Assembly: GCA_037013685.1 (NCBI GenBank)
Contig: CM072884.1
Location: 8,184,001 to 8,248,000 of the forward strand
Direction of reading: 5' to 3'
Length of the DNA: 64,000 bases
Source: Acridotheres tristis
Lineage: Eukaryota > Chordata > Aves > Passeriformes > Sturnidae
Part shown: positions 49,985 through 61,419 of the stretch, piece after piece
How positions within the stretch are numbered: the first letter of the stretch is position 1
Layout of the letters: every line of letters begins with the position of its first letter
Made by a program: the position numbers and the translations under genes
Notes under the pieces: generated by a model
Told to the model about the DNA's origin: nothing
The model's database searches: none
The model's input: only the letters and a program-made list of their open reading frames with translations

Positions 49985-50205
49985 TGAGTGGGTCAGGCTG
50001 GAAGGGACCACAGTGGATCAGCTGGTCCCACCTCCCTGCTCAAGCAGAGTCATTCCAGAGCATGTGGCACAGGATTGTGTCCAGATGGTTCCTGAAAAAC
50101 CTCCAGTGATGGAGACTCCACACCCTCTCTGGAGCATTTGTTCCTGTACTTGGTCACTGCACAGCAAAGAAGCTCTTCCTCATATTCAGGTTGTTGAATG
50201 GGTGA
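49985..50205 (-). mobile_element. CR1 LINE 3' part (sense -)
   Basis: The plus strand reads GGCTGGAAGGGACCACAGTGGATCAGCTGGTCCCACCTCCCTGCTCAAGCAGAGTCATTCCAGAGCATGTGGCACAGGATTGTGTCCAGATGGTTCCTGAA and runs through CTCCAGTGATGGAGACTCCACACCCTCTCTGG to AAGCTCTTCCTCATATTCAGGTTG. This is antisense CR1 with low divergence, so the insertion is fairly young. It is 5'-truncated. The 74-codon frame at 50013-50237 lies inside it and is not a gene. Confidence 0.9.
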
Positions 50206-53200
50206 ACAAGAAAGAAGGAAATTATAGCTGTCAGTAATGTTTATTGTGAGAATATGAGCAGAGGTTGTACCTTCATTTGATTTCTGGGGAAAGTGTACTG
50301 GCTTTAGGGAGCACTGTTATTGCCTCCTTTGTGATCTTCAACGTTTAAGAGATTTGGAATGGGACCTGAATATAGTAAAAAAGGGCAAACTTTCAAAAGT
50401 GTTCCACATATATATGGTAACCACCCTGTAATTCTGATAGGTTAGTTTAGAATAATTACATTGACTGTATTTTCATTTTAGAATTGCAGCAGTGTACCCC
50501 AAATGCTGCATCAGGGCAGTGTCACAGCCCATTATTTGATGGGCCTACATATTTACTTAGTTTTTAAGACAACATAAAATTGAAAGGATGAAAACATATG
50601 GCACGTAATTATACTTGATTGTGGAATTTAGCTTGAAATGCAAACTGCTGCATTCATAATCTGTTTCCTCTGAAGACCACTGTTTAGGCCTCGGTCAGAT
50701 AAGGGTTATATGTAGAAGATAGGGAGGCAAATCTCATGCAGCATATCATCACATCAGAGAGTTGATAAGTAGCCAAGGAGGCTGGAGTGCTGCCAGCCAG
50801 GCTATATTTCATTTCTATATCATTTATACTGCTGGCTGTGATGTATGGTACTATATTTTCATCCTGTTTCCTATACTTAAATGAGTGAAGGGTGTGAGGG
50901 GGAGAAATCACAATATTTCTGCTTTAGAGAGTGTGTATTATTATTACTATGAAGCATAAATTTGAAAAGGGTTCAATGTAGAAAGGACTCTTCCCTCCTT
51001 CTGCCCCCAAAAGACTAAGAGCAAGCTTACCAAAAGGCTTGGGGACAACTGTGAAGTCCTAAGTCAGAATGAAGTCCTCACTCTGCAGTTTTAGCAATTT
51101 TTGCTACAGCTCTCACTGTTTACCCAGCCCAACCTAATCTGCCTTCTAGTGATGACCTTTCTGTCTAGAGGGTCGTGTAAACTCTCCTAGGCGATGTCTA
51201 TGCTGATCCTTTGTGTGTGTGTGAATTTCAATGATGTTTTACATTAAGGCTAGAATAAATACCAACAGGGCGTTTTGCCAAGGGCTTGGTCACCAGTCTT
51301 CAAAACTGACAGGGTAAAATTAGAGCAAGGGAAATGTCTTGATGCGCAAGAAAGAGAAATATGAAAGATTCAGAAGAGCTGAGGAGTGTTTGTAATATCA
51401 CTTGGAGTACAGGTTCTAGAGAGTACAAATCAGGATTGAAAAAAAATCCACTATTTTGTACAAAACATCTATTTTTGAAACTTTCTGCCTAGAAAAGATG
51501 TAAGGGAGATAAGCATGATTTGTATTGGCATAAAACCAGTAACATATTTGCAAACATTATGAAGTATTTATCAAACTAAAATTTTCATTGGTAATATTTA
51601 AAAAATAACCAACCCTTTATACTGAGATTAAGACATAAAATAACTGAATTTAGTACTCTAGAAACTACTAAATATCTTAGAAATGAAAGCAGTGCATTCA
51701 CTTTAGCAATGTCCTGAAACACCATATATATCATGAAGTGGAACAGAGTGGTTTCAGGTAGCAAAAAAAGGCTGGGAAGAATAACACTGTGGGCTTTAAC
51801 ACACATTGCTCTTGACTAATGAATCACTTCCCTGGATTGGGTTTCTAGTCTAGAAGGTGAAGAAAATAAACACCTCCAAGCCTGCCCTATTAGCTGATGC
51901 TTGTGAAGTAGCTGATGAATGAGGGAATGTAAATGTTAAGTGCCATTACCACAACAAGTAATCATGTTGTGATATTTGAATTGTAAGAGAATCTAAACCT
52001 TCAGACTTTTCCTGTTAATGAAATCTCAGTTAAGAATATGAACATCTTGGTACTGAAATAATTAGGACATCTTTAGGACTTAAGGGTCAGAAGGTTTATG
52101 GACTCATTGACCCTATAGACAAAGATGAAGTATTTTCCACTCCTTTTCTTGTTAAAGACAGATACAAAACTCATTATCACAAAGTATGATGTATGTAGCA
52201 AGAGTTATCACCATTCCCATCTCCTAAACAATAGTTTAGCCCCAAATCCAGTCTGGTAAACTTTGTTCCATAGATTTTTAGGCTGATATTGTCATTTTTT
52301 TTCATGTTTTTACAAATGCACCATGCTACTCAGACCTTTATAAGAGCATTCTAAAAAGATATCAGAAAGTTTCAAAAGCTGTAACTGAGCAGCTTACCTG
52401 GCACAATACAGTAAAGTAGCAAGCCCTCTGTGCCTTTTTCCTTTTTTTTTTTTTTTTCTTTTTTGCTTGCTAAACATGTGCAGGAAGGATGCAAGAAAGA
52501 TTGCAATGGTTTATCTCTTTTAATCATGAGAAAAATATCTTCCATGAAGTTTTTCCATCATGTTCAGAATTTTCTCCAGTTTTACTTTCCTGAACGGGCA
52601 TTCAGTGTCACAAGTAGTTGATGTAGTTATCAGACTGAAATGGCTTTTTTTTTGTCTTGTGGTCTTCTCTTTAGATATTCCAGAAGTCTGACTTGAATAG
52701 TTATTATTTCTAGTTTGTTAGAAACATGGTTATACTGCTTCCTAGTGGGGAATGAAAGAATATCCTGTTCTCTTTTGTTGAAACTTGTTTCATTATGCTT
52801 GTGCATTTTTTTTTGTTTTATTTTATTTTTAAATTATTTGGTACAGCACCACAGTATTTAGAGCTCTATTCTTTTCTATTGTATGGTTTTATATCAGTGA
52901 AGATTGACTTCACTGAATTTGTCCTGGCTGACAGCAGTATGTGTAAGAGAATATAAAAGCAGAATGCCTTGCTGTTTTACAAGGGGTCTTTACTGCAGGC
53001 TACAGCATGCTGTTTACAATCCAAGACAATAAATCACCTAGGCTAGTGGCTGTAATCTCCCCTGGAGATGGGCAAACAAAATATTCTTTTCCCTTACCTC
53101 TGCTGTGACTTATCTCTGTTGGATAGCACCACACACTTCTAAAATTATGATTTCTAGGGAGGTAGAGAAAATGTAAGTAACCCAGAATATGTGGAGATCC

Positions 53201-56200
53201 ATTAAAAACAATTTGACGGAGAAAAATATCTGTCAATGAGAGAGATGATTGCTTTTTGAAGCATTCATTGGGAAAGAAGTGAGGCTGTGCACTGACCCCT
53301 CCAGGAGAAGAACAAAGCTGTGAGTACCTCCAAGGCATTAGTGGTGTGTTTGTGTGGTGCTACAGATGTTGGGCTGAGACCCAGGAGATCTGCAGACAGC
53401 TCTGGCTCCTGCCTTGCTCCAATTCCTTGCAAAATGTTGGGAATGTACCACCCAGCACCACAGTTCAACACTGGCAGTGTTATTTTTCCATCTTTCTCTG
53501 CTTTCTCTGCTTTCGGTACTGCCATTATTCGTGTTCAACCAGTGCTTGAATAGTCCCACTAATTTTTAGTGAAATTGGGAAAGCAATGAGGTGCTTCTGA
53601 GTGTGAGGGTGGTGGGGCTGCACTTCAGAGCAGAACAAATTTATGCAGTCTGTTTAAAAAACACATGGGGCTGGAGGTCCTAATGCCCAAATCTGGGAAT
53701 AGGACTCAATAGTTCAGCAGTAAAAATTCTTCCTCATGTCCTTGCAAGGAGCATACTTTGTTTCTCTCTTTACATGATTGTTTTCACCTGGAATTCCAAC
53801 TCTGCTCAGAATCAAAATGAGAAAAACGTTAGAAGAATACACATTTTCATGCTTGGGGTTGTTTTGGTTTTTTTGGTTTTCTTTGGTTGGCTGGAGTTTT
53901 TTGCTTGTTTGTTTTTTATTATTTATTTTTTTAAGTAGTTCTACTTCCCTAAAACTGGTTTCCACTTTCAGCTGTTCTTCTTCCAAGACTCCACGGCTCA
54001 TGAACCTACCTACCATTGTAATGTCTCAATTTAGATGGCAAAAAATAGAATTGGTACTATCTCAGAATAGCTATGATCCCTTCTTATATTTGCAATAAAG
54101 GCTGGATTTGTGGTTATATGTCATCTACAATCATATTTTTTGTCAGACATGCTTATTTATTGATTCATTGCAATGAGACAGCTGATAAAATAGAGTATGC
54201 CTAATAAACAAAAATATAACCTGTTCTTAGTACATGAAGATTTTAACTACATGTGCTGATGTTGATAAGGGTTATCTATATGACTCCCCTGCCCATTAAA
54301 ATTAAAACATATCCCTTTGTGTTTAGACAGCAATATACACAGAAATATTGTTACCTAACATATAGAAGAATTTCATGACTGAAAATTGATTCAACCCAGG
54401 GCGTATCTAATTTCACCCATTTGGATGCCAGGGTTCAAAATAACTGAGTGCATGGGCTTTTGTGGGAATTTGTCCCTCAAAGGGGTAGCAGAAGGAGACA
54501 TGTTCTGGTGCTCCAGGTGTGCCAGCATTCCATGTGAGCTGCTTTTATCACATTCCCACCTGAGCAATACATCCTTGACTGCAAAGAATTGGCTTTTCCC
54601 CCATTTTGTTTTGGTGCTTTGTACTTTCCCCAATCCCAGTCCTTCTCATGGGTTTAACCCATTGTTTATCAAGAGAAGAACAGGAGAGAAATGATCATTT
54701 GGATCCCCCTGTCAGACTCCAACGTACAAGACTTTCCATGGGGGGTTGATTTTTATTGTGTTAATTTGTAGAGACTGTTCTAGAAGTTTAACTGGGCCTG
54801 ACTTTTCAAAATAAAGCAGCAAAGCTCCTGTAAATGACTAGCAGGATCATTTATTTCTTTTAAGTTAGAAACAGCGATCAGCTTTCAATGGTAAATTGCA
54901 GCTGAAGTTATTATTTCTATGTTCAGAAAGGCAATATAAAAATAATCGGAACTAACTCATGCACTAACTGATTCTGCAGTGCTTAATCAGCTTAAATATT
55001 ATTTTACTGTCCAAGAGGTCTTAGTTTAATAAAACTAAAAGCTGTTTCTGTTTATGTTCACTTTTAGTGAGGATGACATGTTTTTCCTCATGATTAGAGG
55101 GATGCTTTCAGCAGTAATTCTGTTTACCCAGGAACTTGCCCTAATCTGAATGAAAATACACAAAAGTGCAGGAAAGCCAAGAAAAGCTAGTGATTTTGCT
55201 TTACTGTCTGAGTAACCAGGGACAGCATAATGCATAAGATTTATCAATGTAATATTTTCTCTAAATCAACAAGTGTAAAAATGTGTTTATTTAACTAAAT
55301 TCTGTAGTAATCATTGAAATAATTGATCAGGTTAACATTTCACTCATCAAAAGACACTGAAACGTAACAAGAAGGTAGAAAAGGCTATCATAAATCACAT
55401 CACTTTTGATGCTTGAAATCCAAAATTGCCAAGAGCAAATGCACATGTACTATATGCACAAGGAAAGCCCATCTCCCAAAAATACTCCAAGGGATTTCCC
55501 AGCCCAAGGTAGTGTCTTTGATAGTCTTTAGTGGGAGTGAGTGTTGTCCATTAATTTGTTTAAATGTTTTTGATTTGTAAACTTTTAGCATCATCTCTGT
55601 TTTGTCTCAGACAGTGCAATGGTTTCTTTGGCTTTTGAGAAGAAGGAATTCCTCCAGAGGGTATAAATCTGTCACCTGCTGCCACCTACTTTTGCTGCTC
55701 TGTGGCTCTTCTGCTATATCTAGAGAAGAGTTTTCCTATCCTTGACTAAACTCTTCAAAGGTATTACTACTTTTAATCCAGTCAACAGGCTAGAAAGCTG
55801 ATATTTCTGACAATGAAGGAGGATGTTGCTCAGTGTGAAGGCTCTTGAACTTAGTAGATAGACAAATAGAGATAGATAGAAACTGGGGTCATCAATGTGC
55901 TCCCAGAAGTTTGCACTGATGCATGGTCAGGGTCATATTTCACTTCATCTGTATAATGCTCACACTCAAACAAGAAAGCCTAGTATATATATTATTTATG
56001 TATACATTTATTTAGTATATTTACATTTACACATTCATATATATGTATATATATATGTCTTTATTTATATATATACACAAATATATGTATTCTTTTTATT
56101 GTAATGCCAACTAAGTAATTGTGATACAGTAAAAAACCTGGCAACTGCTTCAAAGAGGCTGGAGTCTGAGTTGAAAAATGAATAGGTTTGTTCTCACGGG

Positions 56201-57094
56201 GTGAAAAAGAGCCCAAGGTCTGAAACAGATGGGAGCAATGTGAGCTGCTGTGAAATTACCTTCACCGCAGGGTTTGTGCAGTGATCTTGGATGGTAAAGA
56301 AAGGGTTGAAAGAGAGCAGTGAGGTGGATTTCTGAGTGGATATGTGAGGATGTTTGTACATGAGATGAGACACAGGAAGGCAGAAAAATGGTACAAAAAT
56401 TGAGCCATCCAAAACCTACTTGACTGTGAAGATTTTGGGTCTCCTCCTCCTTGTACTACTTCTACACTAGCTTGACTGATTTCAATTGATAAACAGCTAA
56501 TTAATCCCAGAGGAAAAAAATATAAGAAATTAATCTCTATTATATATTTGGAATTTGACATTTTGAGATTTATGATTAGAGATGGGAAAGCACCTCTTTT
56601 TCTGCTTTTAAAGTCTACAAAGGGGAAACTTGCAGTGTCTCAATAAACTGAGCAATGCCAAACTCCAGGCATAAAAGCTTGTTTAGGAAATTCCTGTTAC
56701 CTTACCATGGCATCCTTTTTGCTGAAATACATTTGTGCAGTGCCAAGGCATCTGTGAGGACAAGGAAAACAACAATGAATTATCTGGAGTACAGTAATCT
56801 GGTTTTCCCTTTGCTCTTTTCTCATCATTTTGGAGCTTGCTCCTGTTTCTGGATGTTCGGGCTGCAGAGGGGGAGCTGGGGAAAGAGGAATGGTAGGAAG
56901 AACACGCCCCTGGGAAATGTGGGGTATTGCTGTGCAGTGACATGGGCACAGCTGCCCATGGGACAGGGGAGTTGACAGGCTTCACTTCAGTCCATTTGGC
57001 CTGAAATTCCTGCTTAATTCCAGTTAAATGTATCATTTTAAGAATGAGGCAAAACTGGAACAAAAGAGCCAGCGAGTGGCATATATAGAGTGAG
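50206..57094 (+). other. ROBO1 intron, no gene supported
   Basis: Items of note: T16 at 52442-52457, a T/G-rich tract at 53851-53933, an AT microsatellite-like region at 55983-56092, and GC-richer islands near 53320-53559, 54440-54660 and 56820-57000. The islands carry overlapping open frames on both strands (up to 126 codons at 56683-57063, minus). They show no recognised domains, and frames in several registers argue against coding. Confidence 0.5.
55983..56092. repeat. TATA-rich simple sequence
   Basis: Irregular TATATA, TATTTA and ATATGTATAT units make a region almost free of G and C. Several self-complementary ATATAT stretches lie in it. Confidence 0.8.
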
Positions 57095-57143
57095 TTTTTT
57101 TCTCCTCTCTCACTCTCCCCCTCTCCTCCTTCTCCCTTCCCTT
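57095..57143 (+). repeat. Polypyrimidine tract
   Basis: The tract is 49 nt of C and T with one A at 57112. The last 31 nt are uninterrupted C/T with C-rich CCCC and CTCCTC units. It resembles a very strong polypyrimidine tract and could form triplex DNA. No AG acceptor with a recognisable exon follows. Confidence 0.8.
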
Positions 57144-58082
57144 ACCTACCTTTAATCTGTAGTTTACATGCTTGTACAGTGATTCTTAGGAGTTGATGCA
57201 ATTTCATCCTCCCAAAGCAGCAATCCTCAGCCTATCATTCAGCATGAAGCCTGAAATATTAGATATGTGATATTACAAGCCTGAAATAATGCAGCATGAA
57301 TTATATATTTGATTACAAATGGTAGCTAGGCTGCTGCCCAAGCCATTCCTGATGCACATTCCTTCCGTGGCAGTGCCAGAGGCAGCTCTGAGTGAGACAG
57401 GCAAGCTCTGAGCAGCTGCTCTGCCTTCCATGACCATTTGTTGCTTAGTTTGGGACATTTCTTTGTACATTCAGAGACCTTGAGAGGGGCTACAAAATAT
57501 GGAAGACTGAAGCTTCTAAAGTATAGCTCTAGGAGTGGGGAGAAAAATAATGTGGGATGGGGAAGGAGGACAATAGGGGACAACGTATGCACACATTGCT
57601 TGTTTCGTGAAGCTGCTCAGCATATGTTGGGCTGTAATGGGTGCATTGTTGCTTGCCTGCAAAACCTTTGGCTGCCAGAGCTGATTCCTTCATGCAAGAA
57701 TCAAAGGCAGAATTGCAGTGCAGTCTCAATGAAATCTGCTGTCCAATCTGCAACCTACTGCCAGTGCTGTTAGCAAAAAATCACATGTGATGCTGCTCAA
57801 GTTCAGCTGGATGTAACTTCTCAGAAAGCCAACACAGATGTTTTTTCCACTCTACCTACTTACCCAAAATGTGAGGTGCTCCTCTGAGGTGATGCAGGGA
57901 GATTTGTCACAGACACGGTGGGATACAGGAGCCTATGAGCCTGATTGTGAGCAAAATGGTATCTTTATAGTTTTCAGTGTCAATTGCACCTTGCTTTTAT
58001 TAGTTAGTTTAGGTGCATTTGTTTTTCATATTCTTTTAAGCATGAAGGTGAATTAGTTTATGTGTTAATCTCTTAATTTCCT
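57144..58082 (+). other. ROBO1 intron, no gene supported
   Basis: A mixed-composition region with overlapping frames on both strands between 57273 and 57773 (up to 111 codons). None shows a domain, a signal peptide or a splice arrangement I can support. Confidence 0.5.
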
Positions 58083-58413
58083 AGAATCATAGAAGGGTTT
58101 GTGTTGAAAGGGACCTTAAAAAGCATTGTATTTCAACCCCCCTACCATGGGCAGGGACATCTTCCACTAGACCACATTGTTCAAAGCCCCATCAAACCTG
58201 GCCTTGAACGCTTCCAGGGATGAGGCATCCACAACTTCTCTGGGCAGTATGTTCCAGTGCTTTGTCACCCTTACACTAGTTTCCTCCTAATATCCCATCT
58301 AAACTTGCCCTCAGTTTGAAACCAATCTCCCTTGTCCTGTCACCATGCTCTTGTAAAAAATCTCTCTCCATCTTTCTTGTCAGCCCCCTTCAGGTACTGG
58401 AAGGCCACTCAGA
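58083..58413 (-). mobile_element. CR1 LINE 3' part (sense -) with candidate target-site duplication
   Basis: Starting AGAATCATAGAA, the plus strand follows antisense CR1 closely: AAAGGGACCTTAAAAAGC, CCATGGGCAGGGACATCTTCCACTAGACCA, AAGCCCCATCAAACCTGGCCTTGAACGCTTCCAGGGATGAGGCATCCACAACTTCTCTGGGC, and on to CCTTCAGGTACTGGAAGGCCACTC. The copy is 5'-truncated. The 8-mer TTAATTTC occurs just before it (58073-58080) and just after it (58415-58422), a possible target-site duplication. Confidence 0.93.
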
Positions 58414-58997
58414 TTTAATTTCTGTTAAACTCTTAATTCTTTTTTTATATTGCGTATAAAGAACAATTTCATATTTTAGAAGAGAGAGTGTAGAGCAGAT
58501 CTTTTTAATCCATCTCTTCCTTTCTTTCTTTATGTCCTTGTATTGTTTCTGTGTGCCCTACTTTTAGATTTCTTGACAATCCTGAAAAGGCAAATCACTT
58601 TCTCTGATCTGTACTTCATCCTGAATTCTACTTTGAGTTCTTGGTCAATTTTAGCTTACACATGCAGCTCAAGACTTTAAGAGGATTTGGCTTCAGGCTC
58701 TGACCTTGCAGATCTCTGGTGCTGCAAAGGTCCCGGGACAGTGAACACTCCTGGCCACGGGCAAGTGGGCACAGGAGGGAGGCCAGGAGGCTGCCCAAGG
58801 GACACCTCTGGCTTTTCTTTGTCAGGCAATGAAAACCGTGTGTGTAAACAAAGGTTATTATACATTGAGATGATTTTTATGTAACCACGGATTACTTTCA
58901 CAGGCAGAAGCAGGTGAAATATTTCAACTGGTACCTCTGGAAATGCAGACGAGCTTGAAGACAAGCATTTTCAGATGCTCAGTTCCCAGCCTTGTTC

Positions 58998-59010
58998 TGC
59001 CATCTAGTGT
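58998..59010 (+). promoter_or_regulatory. CTCF-like core site (candidate)
   Basis: TGCCATCTAGTGT matches the CTCF core pattern (YGCCMYCTRSTGG) at all positions except the last. A good core in unique sequence is a reasonable candidate for an insulator or loop anchor, but a single motif in 64 kb can occur by chance. Confidence 0.4.
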
Positions 59011-59379
59011 TTAACACAGCCGGTTTCACTTCAACAAAGTGATTTTGAAGTATATTCTAGGGAAAAAGAAAACAGCTTAAAAGAAGGTGAAAAAACATTT
59101 CTTAATCGAAAAATGTAGCACAGATGGGGAAAGGCTCAATACAAATGGCATTGTTTGCATTCTAAATAGGATTGTTCTTGTAGAGAGTAAATTAACTGGT
59201 CAGCATCTAGGCTAACATGTTTCACTGGCAGAACTGTAAAGGTTTGTATTAGTTCCACAATTTTGGATTCTTCTTTGTTTAGATAAGAGCATTCTAACAT
59301 TAAGAGTGAATCCAGATGCTTCTTCCCATGTATCTGTTACTATAAATAGTCGCCAGGCACTTTGGATAATTACTGATTT

Positions 59380-59397
59380 GGGGGCGGGGGGGGGGGG
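59380..59397 (+). repeat. G-run (G5-C-G12)
   Basis: Eighteen bases of G interrupted by one C. It can form G-quadruplex-like structures only by using the long run several times, and it is a likely sequencing or polymerase slippage site. Confidence 0.9.
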
Positions 59398-59793
59398 TGC
59401 ATTCAGGCTACTGATTCAGGCTACTTATTTTTGGCTGTTTGAATTCTGAAAATTAGTTGATATTATCTGGGCTCTTAAAGCTAGAAAATTGTTTCTCTTT
59501 CAGACCATACAAGATGCTCTGTATCAGAAAAATCACTTCTGCCGAGGGATGATGTGGAAGCTTATTTAACTGGGAGTTATAGTACACAATTTTGTTGATG
59601 GGACCCCTGCTAAACACTGGAACAAAACATGTATCAATTAAGTGCATTTTTTAATTGCACTTTGTTTGCAGAGAGTTTCATCTTCTATTTAGTAAAAGGA
59701 TTCTTGAAGACCTCTTCAAATATTGCACAGCCACTATTTTCCACTAGTAGCTTCTACTTAATTGGCTGTTTGCTATTTTGCATTGGTTTTTCT

Positions 59794-59875
59794 CAGGTTT
59801 TTGTTTGTTTTTTTTTTTTGGGGGGGGTGTTATTTGTTTGTTTGGTTTGGTTTTTGGGGGGAGGGCAGTGAGCGG
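59794..59875 (+). repeat. T/G-rich tract with G8 and G6 runs
   Basis: A poly-T run leads into GGGGGGGG (59820-59827), then TTTG/GGTTT units, GGGGGGAGGG and GCGGG. At least four G-runs of three or more lie within 60 bp, a loose G-quadruplex candidate on the sense strand. Confidence 0.75.
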
Positions 59876-61388
59876 GCTATTTTCTTGTTCATAAATTTGT
59901 GTCAAATTTTAATAAATAGTGTTATGGCTGAGGAAAAAAGAAAGCAAAGTAAATACTTTCAGAAATGTAAAGCATAACAGTGAGCTCTTGAAGAGCAAGT
60001 CTGTATCATTTTTATAAACATCTGAGGGGGGGGAGGGTGAGAAGAAGAAATGTGCCCTCACTTTTGCAGCAATAGTACATTTGGCTATGGCAAAGTGAAG
60101 GAAAGGCATTGGTCTTGTTGGGAGCCAGAGTTTCATTTGTCTGGGAAACTGAGCTGTGCTGTGCCTTTCTAGGTCTGGAATGAAGATCATTTTCAGGCTG
60201 CAAGTAAATCACATGCAAAGAATCATGGTTGAATTTTGGACAACAAGAATGGAAGTAGTGGGAACACCTGGGAGTAGTATGATCTCAGTGGTGCTGAGAG
60301 GCAAAGATGATGGGAGATAAATGAGGTTTTGAAGAGACAGAGAGAGAAATTCCAGGGGAAAAATAAAAGGAATACAAAGCTATAAATACACAATTTCAAC
60401 CTTTTATGCTTAATAAGAATCAGATTCCATACTCGATTCCATGTTTTAATTTCAGTGGACTTGCCTGGACTTAAACTTCTTTGCACTTGCAGAAGACCTC
60501 TTCAGCCCTAAGTAGACTCATTTCCTATTTCAAAATCTGAAATTCTCTTTTCATATGTTGCAATGTTATCAAAATTTGCAGATAAAATAAGAATGCCTCA
60601 AATAATTCCATAAAGTGCCTAAAGACTCTGTAGTTTGATATGCATGATGGATGCTCCAATGTGCCCCTAGCCTTTCTTGTCCAATTTTAATGCAATCTCT
60701 GATCAGTCTCTGGGCACTGCCTTCTAAAAGCATAAGAAAGCTGAAAGGTGATAAAGCATTATTATTCCTAGAGATCTGTTGATAGCTCTGACAAACATAT
60801 GGATTAGAATATCCTGTTGGCATGTTGAGCAGCACAGTATAGCACAAATCTCCATGAGAAGGATGGATCAGGAAATTGTACATCATATCTCTTCTGTGAT
60901 ACCAAGCTTTCACATTTCCTTTAGATCTGGGTCCTTTTTGGTCTTTGTGGTAACTTGAAGAATTAGGGACATAAAAAAATTTTAATGTCCTTCCCTTTCA
61001 AAAGGTAAAAAAATTCTCAGAACCTTTAAAATGTCAGTAACTGTACTTGATCTTTTTGTCTTATTTTGAAGAGATGAAAGAAAATCATATTTGCCTACTT
61101 CTCTTTGTGATTTTTGAATCACATTTTGAATGATAGTTTCATGTTTCACACATTTTCTATGTCCAAGCATACCTCAAGCATTCCATCTTCCTTCTCCTTT
61201 GGTACATGGAGTGCTTATCCTCAAAAAAACTTCAGCCACAGCCCCAACAGCATTAGAGCACACAAAAGCCCAGAAGAAGTTCACCTCTGAATTTTAATCC
61301 ACAGGCTTTAAGTCGTTTGGAGTTTTTTTCTGCTTTCTGGAAAATATAATCCTGTCTTCTGCTATTCATATGTTTTATATCTACGAAG

Positions 61389-61390
<2 letters not shown>

Positions 61391-61417
<27 letters not shown>
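61391..61417 (+). repeat. A27 homopolymer
   Basis: This is the longest homopolymer in the window. No repeat family is recognisable immediately upstream, so it is not clearly the tail of a retrocopy. Confidence 0.95.

Positions 61418-61419
<2 letters not shown>

Noticed and set aside
53715..53750. AAATTCTTCCTCATGTCC resembling part of antisense CR1
   Set aside because: The match is too short, and the flanks do not continue the CR1 consensus.
56683..57063. 126-codon minus frame overlapping a 106-codon plus frame
   Set aside because: Open frames on both strands in a GC-richer patch, with no recognisable protein or splice sites.
61391..61417. A27 as the tail of a processed retrocopy
   Set aside because: No gene-like sequence precedes it on the + strand and no target-site duplication was noticed.
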